From assembly GCA_963807355.1 (NCBI GenBank), contig CAWEBX010000003.1, positions 248,001 to 312,000 of the forward strand: DNA of 64,000 nt, read 5' to 3'. This DNA comes from Nitrobacter sp963807355 (GTDB lineage: Bacteria > Pseudomonadota > Alphaproteobacteria > Rhizobiales > Xanthobacteraceae). Position numbers and translations under genes: made by a program. The stretch's first letter is position 1. Each line of letters begins with the position of its first letter. The notes beneath the pieces are model-generated. The model was given only the letters and a program-made list of their open reading frames with translations, was not told where the DNA came from and ran no database searches. Positions 57,050-64,000 of the stretch are shown piece after piece.

Positions 57050-58656
57050 CTAGTCGCGACGCCGTCGAATCACCAGAACAAACGCGATGATCACCATGAT
57101 TGCGGCGGGAATATCGCCAGCGCGGGCGTAGGGCGTTGCCGTAACGGCAGCGGGCAGGCGGGAATCCAGTATGCCTTCCACGCCGAGATCGAGCTGTGCG
57201 ACAATACGTCCTACGGGGTCTGTGACCACCGAAATACCGGTGTTCGCCGCTCGCACAAGGGGCAGGCCTTGCTCGATGGCCCGCAGCCGCGCCTGCTGAA
57301 GGTGCTGGTGAGGACCCGTGCTGATCCCGAACCAGCCGTCATTGGTGAGGTTGACGATCCAGCCCGGTCGGCCGCCTCTGGATTCGATGTTACCCGGAAA
57401 GATCGCCTCGTAGCAGATCAGCGGAAGCACGCTCGGCGCGTTTGGGAGTTCGATGGTCCGTCGGCCGGTTCCCGGAATGAAACCGCCCTGAACCTTGGTG
57501 AGTTGAACGAAGCCAAACTTTTCCATCAGCCCCTGGAACGGCAAGAATTCGCCGAACGGCACCAGGTGGAGCTTGTCGTAAATCGACAGGATGCCGCCGT
57601 CATCGCCGATAACATAGATCGAGTTATACGCCCGCGTGATCCTGGCGTCTGGCGGCAGGTCGGGCGCGCGGACCGAACCGGTAATCAGGATCGTTCCTTT
57701 CGGCAAGAGATCGGCGATCTCCGCCATCGCGTCGGCTTCGCGGGTAAGAAAAAACGGGAAAGCCGATTCCGGCCAGATCAGAACGGTTGCGCCGCTGACG
57801 CCGGTCGACTGCGGTCCGGTGGCGCGGTCGAGAGCGTCAGATATCTCTGCATCACCGCTCGTTTGGCGGAATAGTTGAAACGCGCGTCCTGCGCCAAATT
57901 GGGCTGCATGATGCGCAGTCTGACGTTGTCCGCGAATTCCGTCGGATGCTGCGATAGTCGGACTGAACCGTAGACGCTCATGGCGACGAGCAGCAGGCCC
58001 GCGATGACCGGGGCGAGCCATGGCCGGCGACCGCGGCTTCGGCCATCGATCAGTACGGCGGGGCTCGCGAAGATGGCGACGCTAAGGAACGTCAGACCCC
58101 ACAGTCCGATCAGCGAGGCGGTTTGCGCCAGGGCCAGCGGCTCAGTCAGCGCGTAGCCGAATGCATTCCACGGGAATCCTGTCAGAGCGTGTCCGCGCAG
58201 CCATTCGCCGACCGTAAGCGCGGCGGCGAGCGCGAGAATGCGCGAAGCGTCCTTGGTCCAAATCAAGCGCGCCAGGGCGAAACCAAGCGACGTAAAGAGT
58301 GCGAGATAGGCCGGTAGGCCGATGACGGCGAACGGCATCAGCCATGCGAAAGTCTGTGCATCAACCAGAAAGGCGTTACCGATCCAGTAGAGTCCGGGAA
58401 CGAAATAACCGAACCCGAACAGCCAGCCGGCGAGCGCCGCGGCCGGCACGCCGCCGAGACGGCCGGCGGCCGATCCGTCGATCAGCCAGGTTGCGACCGG
58501 GAAGGTTACGAACAGCAACGGCCAGACGTTGAAAGGCTCCATGGCAAGCGAGGAGAGGGCGCCGGAGACAAGCGCAACGAGGGCGCGCTTCCAACCCCAT
58601 GACAACGTGATGGCAAGGCCCGCCGTCCTGGCGCTGCCTGCGATGCTCATGCTCAC
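57050..58656 (-). pseudogene. lnt: Apolipoprotein N-acyltransferase Lnt, split by a frameshift
   Basis: The N-terminal frame (58656) holds the membrane half: PFNVWPLLFVTFPVATWLI, FGYFVPGLYWIGNAFLV, then MQPNLAQDARFNYSAKRAVM and RYLTLS. The C-terminal frame continues DRATGPQSTG and carries the nitrilase-type triad: Glu in IWPESAFPFF, Lys in YDKLHLVPFGEFLPF and Cys in PLICYEAIFPG, ending at 57050. One lost base near 57829 (CTCTCGACC where CTCTCNGACC is needed) explains the shift. Lnt adds the third acyl chain to lipoproteins in the inner membrane. The start overlaps the corC stop (ATGA). Confidence 0.87.
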
Positions 58657-59780
58657 TGGGGTTCGCCTCCATCGCCCGGCGGTGAAAGAGAGGCCGGATC
58701 GCCCTGCGGTTGAGAGGTTATATCCGACGCGTTCTCTCGTCGTCGCCCGTCGCGCGGTCGAACCGGGGGACGCTCCTTGCGAAGTCCAATCCGCAGTCGC
58801 TTGACGCGGCGAGGGTCGGCATCGAGCACTTCAATCTCGAACGGTCCTGGCCCTAAAATGACCTCCCCCCGCACCGGCAGGCGACCGACATACGTGACGA
58901 GAAAGCCCCCGAGCGTGTCGACCTCCTCGCCCGCTTCGCCGGTTTCGAACGCCTCGCCGATCATGGCGCAGACGTCCTCGAGGCTGGCGCGGGCGTCGGC
59001 AATGAAGGAATTCTCGGTCTGGCGCACGATCGATGGCGGCTCATCGCCGTCGTGCTCGTCATCGATTTCGCCGACGACCTGTTCGACAATGTCCTCGATC
59101 GACACCAGGCCGTCGGTGCCGCCATATTCATCGACGACGAGCGCCAGATGGATTCGCGAGGCCTGCATCTGCGCGAGCAAGTCGATCGCAGGCATGGACG
59201 GCGGCACGTAGAGCAACTTGCGAATAATGTTGGCTTCGCTCAGCGGCAGCGCCAAATCAACGGCGCGCAAATCGAGACCGGCAGGCGGCGGTTTCTTTTT
59301 GCGTTTCGCCGTGGACGGCAGTGTGGCGCGCGCTCGCGCAGCCATGAAAGCCAGCAGGTCGCGAATGTGAACGATGCCTTCGGGATCGTCGAGGTTCTCG
59401 TGATAGACCACGAGACGGGAATGTGCCGCGCTTTCGAAGAGGTTGATCAGTTCGCCGAGCGGAATGTCGCGCCTGACCGCGACGATATCGGCGCGGTGGA
59501 CCATTACATCGGCGATGCGCCGTTCGTGCAGGCTGAGGATATTGCGCAGCATGGTGCGCTCAATGGCGGTGAAGCTGGCCTCGTCCGGCGTCGAGGCGTC
59601 AAGCACCACCTGAAGGTCGGCTCGGACCGATCCCGCCTTCCATCCAAACAGCGAGCGGATCGCACGCATCAGCCAGCGCTCGGGGGCCGGGCGCAGCACC
59701 TCGCCATTGTGCACGGGTACCGGCAGGTTGCGATTATCCTGCGCCGGCCGGTTATCGCTGGGTTGGTCTTCCGAAGGCAC
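58653..59780 (-). CDS. corC: CBS-domain protein CorC/HlyC (TlyC) family
   Basis: 375 residues from a GTG that directly follows the ybeY stop (TGAGTG). Two CBS domains (RRIADVMVHRADIVAVRRDI; MQASRIHLALVVDEYGGTDG) are followed by a CorC/HlyC C-terminal domain (EVDTLGGFLVTYVGRLPVRG). It has no large membrane part. The E. coli relative CorC/YbeX is linked to magnesium/cobalt resistance. Its place in ybeY-corC-lnt is conserved. Confidence 0.9.
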   Translation of the reverse strand: MPSEDQPSDNRPAQDNRNLPVPVHNGEVLRPAPERWLMRAIRSLFGWKAGSVRADLQVVLDASTPDEASFTAIERTMLRNILSLHERRIADVMVHRADIVAVRRDIPLGELINLFESAAHSRLVVYHENLDDPEGIVHIRDLLAFMAARARATLPSTAKRKKKPPPAGLDLRAVDLALPLSEANIIRKLLYVPPSMPAIDLLAQMQASRIHLALVVDEYGGTDGLVSIEDIVEQVVGEIDDEHDGDEPPSIVRQTENSFIADARASLEDVCAMIGEAFETGEAGEEVDTLGGFLVTYVGRLPVRGEVILGPGPFEIEVLDADPRRVKRLRIGLRKERPPVRPRDGRRRENASDITSQPQGDPASLSPPGDGGEPQ

Positions 59781-60269
59781 TCAAGTCGTCCGTTCTTGGG
59801 GCGCGTAGGGATCTGGGATCCCAAGCCGCGCCAGAATTCTCCGCTCGAGGTTTTCCATTTCTCCTGCTTCTTCATCGGTTTCGTGGTCGTAACCGATCAG
59901 ATGCAGAAACCCATGGATAGCCAGATGGCTGAGGTGATGACTGAACGGTTTGTGTTCGTCGTCGGCCTCGCGACGCAGAGTTTCATAGGCGATCGCAATG
60001 TCCCCGAGCATACGCGGCGGATCGTCGGAAAGGGACGGACCCGTAGGCTGTAGCGCCGGGAATGACAGGACATTGGTCGGCTTGTCGATGCCGCGCCAGT
60101 TGGCATTGAGCGTGTGGATGCCGGCGTCGTCGGTCAGCATGATCGCGAGCTCGGCATCGCCGGTGTCCTCATCGACCATCCCGGCAGCGGTCTCGATGGC
60201 GCGATGAATGATAGCCTCGGCATCCGCCTCCGCTCGCCAGCAATCGGCGACGACAAGGATTTCAGTCAT
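59781..60269 (-). CDS. ybeY: Endoribonuclease YbeY
   Basis: About 162 residues from the ATG at 60269 (MTEILVVADCWRAEADAEA). The zinc motif is HLAIHGFLHLIGYDHETDEE, with three His in the HxxxHxxxxxH pattern. YbeY takes part in 16S rRNA 3' maturation and ribosome quality control. The open frame reaches to 60353, directly at the phoH stop, but the extra 28 residues look unrelated to the family. phoH-ybeY-corC-lnt order is conserved. Confidence 0.93.
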   Translation of the reverse strand: MTEILVVADCWRAEADAEAIIHRAIETAAGMVDEDTGDAELAIMLTDDAGIHTLNANWRGIDKPTNVLSFPALQPTGPSLSDDPPRMLGDIAIAYETLRREADDEHKPFSHHLSHLAIHGFLHLIGYDHETDEEAGEMENLERRILARLGIPDPYAPQERTT

Positions 60270-60352
60270 GGGAGAAGCGGAGCAGATCATTATATGTTTT
60301 TCGCCGCCAGCGCGTTGCGTAGGCCGGCCCTTCTCTACACTCATGTCCGGCA

Positions 60353-61402
60353 TCAGGTTTTTCCGGTGGCCGGCCGCTGTGACGACCCTTCATAGGCGGC
60401 GACGATCCGTGCGACCAGTTCATGACGGATGACGTCCTCGGCGGTAAATCTCACCTGTGCTACGCCCTCGACACCCTCGAGCAGCCGCGTCGCTTCCGCC
60501 AGTCCCGATGGTTGACCGTTCGGCAGATCGACTTGCGAGGGATCGCCCGTGACGATCATGCGGCTGTTTTCGCCCAGTCGTGTCAGAAACATCTTCATCT
60601 GCATCGAGGTGGTGTTCTGCGCCTCATCGAGGATGATCGCCGCATTGGTCAGGGTGCGCCCGCGCATGAAGGCGAGCGGAGCGATCTCGATTTCGCCGCT
60701 TTGCAGCGCGCGCTCGACGATGCGAGAGTCCATCAGATCATATAGCGCGTCGTAGATCGGCCGCAGGTACGGGTCGACCTTTTCGCGCAGATCTCCCGGC
60801 AGGAAGCCCAGCCGCTCGCCGGCCTCGACCGCGGGGCGCGTCAGGATGATGCGATCGACCTCCTTGCGCTCGAACAGTTGCGCGGCCTGCGCCACCGCGA
60901 GCCAGGTCTTGCCGGTGCCCGCGGGACCGATGCCGAATACCAGTTCATGACGTTTCAGGGCGCGGATATAGAGGTCCTGCGCGGCTGTGCGGGCCCGCAC
61001 CGGGCGCTTGCGCAGGTTGATGGCCTCAAACGTCGAAGGCGGCGCCTTGGCATCGTATTCGAACAGCGAGCCTTGTGCGATCACGGCGCGAATCGCACCC
61101 TCGACCTCGCCCTGCGAGAGATCATGGCCCTGCACCGCCTGAGTGTAGAGCATTTCCAGCACGCGCCGTCCCGCGTCGCAGCCGTCGCGCGATCCGGTGA
61201 TGGTGATGTGGTTTCCGCGCGAATCGACGACCACTCCGAGTCGCCGCTCGAGCTGTGCGAGATTCTGTCCATAAGGGCCGACCAGCGCGGATACCGCACG
61301 ATTGTCCTCGAAATCGATGACGACCTGCGTTTCGGGTGGGCCGTGCATGTCGGGTTTCCGGCTGGGAGCAAGTGGAGGGGAATCCGATGCGCTCTTGGGC
61401 AA
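60353..61402 (-). CDS. phoH: PhoH-like ATPase (YbeZ type)
   Basis: About 349 residues from a TTG at 61402 (LPKSASDSPPLAPS), with GGAG upstream; an in-frame ATG at 61453 would overlap miaB by 47 bases. A KH-like N-terminal part (GVVVDSRGNHITITG) precedes the ATPase: Walker A GIGPAGTGKTWLAVAQA and Walker B AIILDEAQNTTSMQM, then MIVTGDPSQVDLPNG. In E. coli YbeZ works with YbeY in rRNA processing. Confidence 0.92.
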   Translation of the reverse strand: MPKSASDSPPLAPSRKPDMHGPPETQVVIDFEDNRAVSALVGPYGQNLAQLERRLGVVVDSRGNHITITGSRDGCDAGRRVLEMLYTQAVQGHDLSQGEVEGAIRAVIAQGSLFEYDAKAPPSTFEAINLRKRPVRARTAAQDLYIRALKRHELVFGIGPAGTGKTWLAVAQAAQLFERKEVDRIILTRPAVEAGERLGFLPGDLREKVDPYLRPIYDALYDLMDSRIVERALQSGEIEIAPLAFMRGRTLTNAAIILDEAQNTTSMQMKMFLTRLGENSRMIVTGDPSQVDLPNGQPSGLAEATRLLEGVEGVAQVRFTAEDVIRHELVARIVAAYEGSSQRPATGKT

Positions 61403-61406
61403 GGGT

Positions 61407-62828
61407 TCAGACTCCGGCGGTCGTCTGGAACTGTGCGCCGGCCGGCGCAGCATCGTTCAACTGCGCGCGGAATGCCGGCATGGACGCCAGCGTTCCGAAC
61501 AGGCTGTAACGTTCCAGGCTCGCCACGGTTACGGGTAGCACCTGTCCGATGATGGCGTCGGATGCATCTACATGGGCGGGCTGCAGATAGGGGGTGCGGC
61601 CGGCGATCTGGCCCGGCTTGCGTCCGGCACGTTCGAACAGCACATCGACCGTCCTGCCCAGCGCAGTCCGGTTGAAGGCGGATTGCTGGCTGTCGATCAG
61701 GTTCTGAAGCCGCACCAGTCGCTCGTCCATGTCGGCCGTTGACACCGTCTCCTGCATTTCCGCCGCCGGCGTTCCTGGCCGCGGCGAGTACTTGAACGAA
61801 TAGGCGGCAGCGTATTCGATTTGGCCGACGAGCGCGAGGGTCGCGGCGAAATCTTCCTCGGTTTCGCCAGGGAAGCCGACGATGAAGTCCGACGAGAACG
61901 CGATGTCCGGCCGGACATGACGAAACCGGTCGATCACCCGGCGATAGTCATCAGCGGTATGTCTGCGGTTCATGGCGGCGAGGATGCGGTCGGACCCGGA
62001 CTGCACCGGCAGATGCACGAACGGCATCAGCGCGTCGAGATCGCGGTGGGCATCGATGAGAGAGTCCTCGACGTCGCGCGGATGGCTGGTCGAGTAGCGC
62101 AACCGGACGATGCCCGGAATTTCGGCGAGACGATACAGCAGCTTGCCGAAAGGCCAGGGTTGCCCGTCGGGACCGTCGCCATGATAGGCGTTGACGTTCT
62201 GCCCGATGAGGGTGATCTCCCGCACGCCGTCGCCTGCCAGGCGCTCCACGTCCTCGATGATCTTCGCCACCGGACGTGACGCTTCGGCGCCGCGCGTATA
62301 AGGCACGACGCAGAAGGTGCAAAACTTGTCGCAGCCTTCCTGCACCGTCACGAACGCCGAGATACCGCGAGAACGAATTGCCTGCCGTGACGGCTGCGGC
62401 AGAAAGCCGAATTTGTCCGCGATCGGAAATTCGGTCTCCAGCGCGCGGCCGTCGGTCTTTGCGCGCAAGAGCAATTGCGGCAAATGATGATAGCTCTGCG
62501 GACCCACCACCACATCGACCACTGGCGCGCGCCGAATGATCTCCTCGCCCTCGGCCTGCGCGACGCAACCGGCGACAACAACGCTCATGCCGCGGCCATC
62601 ACGCGCCGCCTGATCTTTGGCGGCGCGCAGCCTGCCGAGTTCGGAATAGACCTTCTCGGACGCCTTCTCGCGAATGTGGCAGGTGTTGAGAATGACGAGG
62701 TCGGCATCCTCAACGCTGGCTGTCTCGACATATCCTTCCGGCGCCAGCGTGTCCGCCATGCGCTGGGTGTCGTAGACGTTCATCTGGCAACCGTAGGACT
62801 TGATGTGCAGCTTGCGCGGCGGCGTCAT
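61407..62828 (-). CDS. miaB: tRNA-2-methylthio-N6-dimethylallyladenosine synthase MiaB
   Basis: 473 residues. Three N-terminal Cys bind one cluster (SYGCQMNVYDT, LNTCHIREKA, VAGCVAQAEGEEI), and the radical-SAM cluster is GCDKFCTFCVVPYTRG. The TRAM domain follows (VLFERAGRKPGQIAGRTPYL). The enzyme adds a methylthio group to A37 of tRNAs reading U-initial codons. The 206-base gap to fur (62829-63034) shows no gene. Confidence 0.96.
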   Translation of the reverse strand: MTPPRKLHIKSYGCQMNVYDTQRMADTLAPEGYVETASVEDADLVILNTCHIREKASEKVYSELGRLRAAKDQAARDGRGMSVVVAGCVAQAEGEEIIRRAPVVDVVVGPQSYHHLPQLLLRAKTDGRALETEFPIADKFGFLPQPSRQAIRSRGISAFVTVQEGCDKFCTFCVVPYTRGAEASRPVAKIIEDVERLAGDGVREITLIGQNVNAYHGDGPDGQPWPFGKLLYRLAEIPGIVRLRYSTSHPRDVEDSLIDAHRDLDALMPFVHLPVQSGSDRILAAMNRRHTADDYRRVIDRFRHVRPDIAFSSDFIVGFPGETEEDFAATLALVGQIEYAAAYSFKYSPRPGTPAAEMQETVSTADMDERLVRLQNLIDSQQSAFNRTALGRTVDVLFERAGRKPGQIAGRTPYLQPAHVDASDAIIGQVLPVTVASLERYSLFGTLASMPAFRAQLNDAAPAGAQFQTTAGV

Positions 62829-63034
62829 GGAACCTGGCTCGGTGGACGTGGCGCGCTATTGGCGCCCTGTTCACTTATAGGCGAGGGCGGCGAAAATCCA
62901 GCGCCCGTCCCTTGTCCGATATCGGCGAGGTCGCGCCGGAATCCCTTGTCTTTGCGTCAGCATGGCGGCACGCGCCCCGCACGAAATGACTTCGCACTGA
63001 GGAGCTTACGGCGTAGCAGCGTTTCGACAGGCAC

Positions 63035-63487
63035 TCAGGACTTATCGTCGTCCATCGGAACACAATAGAGCTCAAGCCGATGGTCGACCAGCCTGTAGCC
63101 GAGTTTGCGCGCGACTTCAGCTTGCAGCTCCTCGATTTCATCCGACGTAAATTCGATAACCTTGCCGTCGCGCAGATTAATCAGATGATCGTGGTGACTG
63201 TCGCGCATCGTCTCATAGCGCGCGCGGCCTTCGCGAAAATCGTGCCGCTCGATGATGCCGGCATCCTCAAATAGCTTCACCGTGCGATAGACCGTCGAGA
63301 TCGAGATCTTGTCATCCACCGCGACGCAGCGTCGATAGAGCTCCTCGACGTCGGGATGATCGGAGGCCTCCGCCAGCACGCGCGCGATAACCCGGCGCTG
63401 TTCGGTCATACGCATTCCCGTGGCCGCGCAACGCGCCTCAATTTTAGTGGGTTCCTGCACGGACGTTGATTTAAGAGCCGTCATCAA
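63035..63487 (-). CDS. fur: Ferric uptake regulator family protein Fur (Mur-like in Rhizobiales)
   Basis: 150 residues. Winged helix with ISISTVYRTVKLFEDAGI, then the metal-binding RDSHHDHLINLRDGKVIEF. The second C-terminal Cys pair of E. coli Fur is missing, as is usual in alphaproteobacteria, where such proteins (Mur) often answer to manganese as well as iron. Together with Irr it gives two Fur-type regulators in this window. Upstream is rimI; downstream miaB. Confidence 0.92.
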   Translation of the reverse strand: MMTALKSTSVQEPTKIEARCAATGMRMTEQRRVIARVLAEASDHPDVEELYRRCVAVDDKISISTVYRTVKLFEDAGIIERHDFREGRARYETMRDSHHDHLINLRDGKVIEFTSDEIEELQAEVARKLGYRLVDHRLELYCVPMDDDKS

Positions 63488-63626
63488 AGTGTCCGGTTCC
63501 GATGGCGCATGATCCGCTCATAGAAACGTAGATAATGCGCGCGAACGATGGAAGGGAGTGCGACCGGACAAAAAACCGATGCACCGTTGCCGATGGTTCC
63601 TAGTTCCTTTTGCCACCGCTTGGATA

Positions 63627-64000
63627 TTACGACAAGTTACGGCGCAATACCAATGCGTTCAGTTCCTGACCACCCGCTTCGCGATAATAACGTTCGCGGC
63701 GTCCGGCAACGGCAAAGCCCGCGCGTTCATAGAGACGCCGCGCCGGCTGATTATTTTCCTCGACTTCGAGAAATACGGTCCGCACGCCGCGTCCGGCGAG
63801 GTGGCCAAGGTGCGTGAACAGCAGACCGGGCGAGAATCCCTGGCCGCGATAGCCGGCGTCGATTGCGATCGACAGGATTTCAGCCTCGTCCGCAGCGATG
63901 CGTGACACGGCAAACCCGATCACGTTCGATCGCAACCGCAGACGCTGAACCAGCGTGTTGCGCTCGGCGAGCATGGCCTCGAATTCGCTTTCGCCCCAAC
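63627..64000 (-). CDS. rimI: Ribosomal-protein-alanine N-acetyltransferase RimI (partial)
   Basis: The frame runs off the right edge, so the N-terminus is missing; about 123 residues are present. The GNAT fold is clear: EAILSIAIDAGYRGQGFSPG-like acetyl-CoA loop (EILSIAIDAGYRGQG) and FLEVEENNQPARRLYERAGF. RimI acetylates the N-terminal Ala of ribosomal protein S18, and relatives have wider targets. The frame is open upstream of the ATG at 63974 (GESEFEA), matching family sequence, so that ATG is internal. Confidence 0.88.
   Translation of the reverse strand, partial: WGESEFEAMLAERNTLVQRLRLRSNVIGFAVSRIAADEAEILSIAIDAGYRGQGFSPGLLFTHLGHLAGRGVRTVFLEVEENNQPARRLYERAGFAVAGRRERYYREAGGQELNALVLRRNLS

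Noticed and set aside
62875..63141. Small ORF on - in the fur-miaB gap
   Set aside because: It overlaps the fur coding end in another frame and shows no acyltransferase (PlsC) motif, so it is not a plsC remnant that I can support.

Overview
The window is a stretch of alphaproteobacterial core chromosome, high in GC. It most likely comes from the Bradyrhizobium / Nitrobacter / Rhodopseudomonas / Afipia group (Bradyrhizobiaceae/Nitrobacteraceae). The evidence is an Irr regulator with an N-terminal Gly-Cys-Pro-Trp haem motif beside fabA-fabB-fabI, a DivL-type kinase next to a TsaE-AmgK fusion and addBA, the order lnt-HTH-trmB-rimP-nusA-ylxR-infB-rbfA-truB-rpsO-pnp, and several dispersed palindromic repeat families. 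I see no rRNA, tRNA, CRISPR array, transposase, phage gene or defence island. No previously undescribed multi-gene system was found; the unusual points are in single genes, repeats and leaders.

Layout. 0-5 kb: end of pheT, a PP-loop ATPase, a Tat-type amine oxidase, a permuted papain-like hydrolase with a redoxin, and an EI24 membrane protein. 5-13 kb (+): sppA, ihfB, lapA, trpF, trpB, trpA, accD, folC. 13-31 kb (mostly -): trxA, addA (frameshifted), addB, murU, a PilZ protein, tsaE-amgK, divL, dut, coaBC (with a fused ribbon-helix-helix domain), ubiB, ubiE; a small secreted protein lies on + at 26 kb. 31-36 kb: a VOC protein, mutM, a protease-like protein that has lost its catalytic His, moeB, a 2-hydroxyacid dehydrogenase, an SH3 protein. 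36-40 kb: irr divergent from fabA-fabB-fabI. 40-44 kb: a GST, then katG divergent from oxyR. 44-56 kb (-): the translation and RNA operon rimP-nusA-ylxR-infB-rbfA-truB-rpsO-pnp, with a structured leader and terminator ahead of rimP. 56-64 kb (-): trmB, an HTH regulator, lnt, corC, ybeY, phoH, miaB, fur, rimI (cut by the window edge).

How the genes work together. trpFBA completes tryptophan synthesis; accD feeds fatty acid synthesis, with the FabA/FabB/FabI steps encoded later. murU and the AmgK half of the fusion make up the cell-wall MurNAc recycling route. ubiE and ubiB belong to ubiquinone synthesis, and coaBC and dut sit in the same overlapping run. oxyR and katG form a peroxide-response pair, and irr and fur give two Fur-family iron regulators. 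Many neighbours overlap by the four bases ATGA or GTGA, which indicates translational coupling.

Four otherwise recognisable genes (addA, rimP, trmB, lnt) are each split by a small indel. Three of these lie within 3 kb. Sequence or assembly error should be excluded before calling them pseudogenes.
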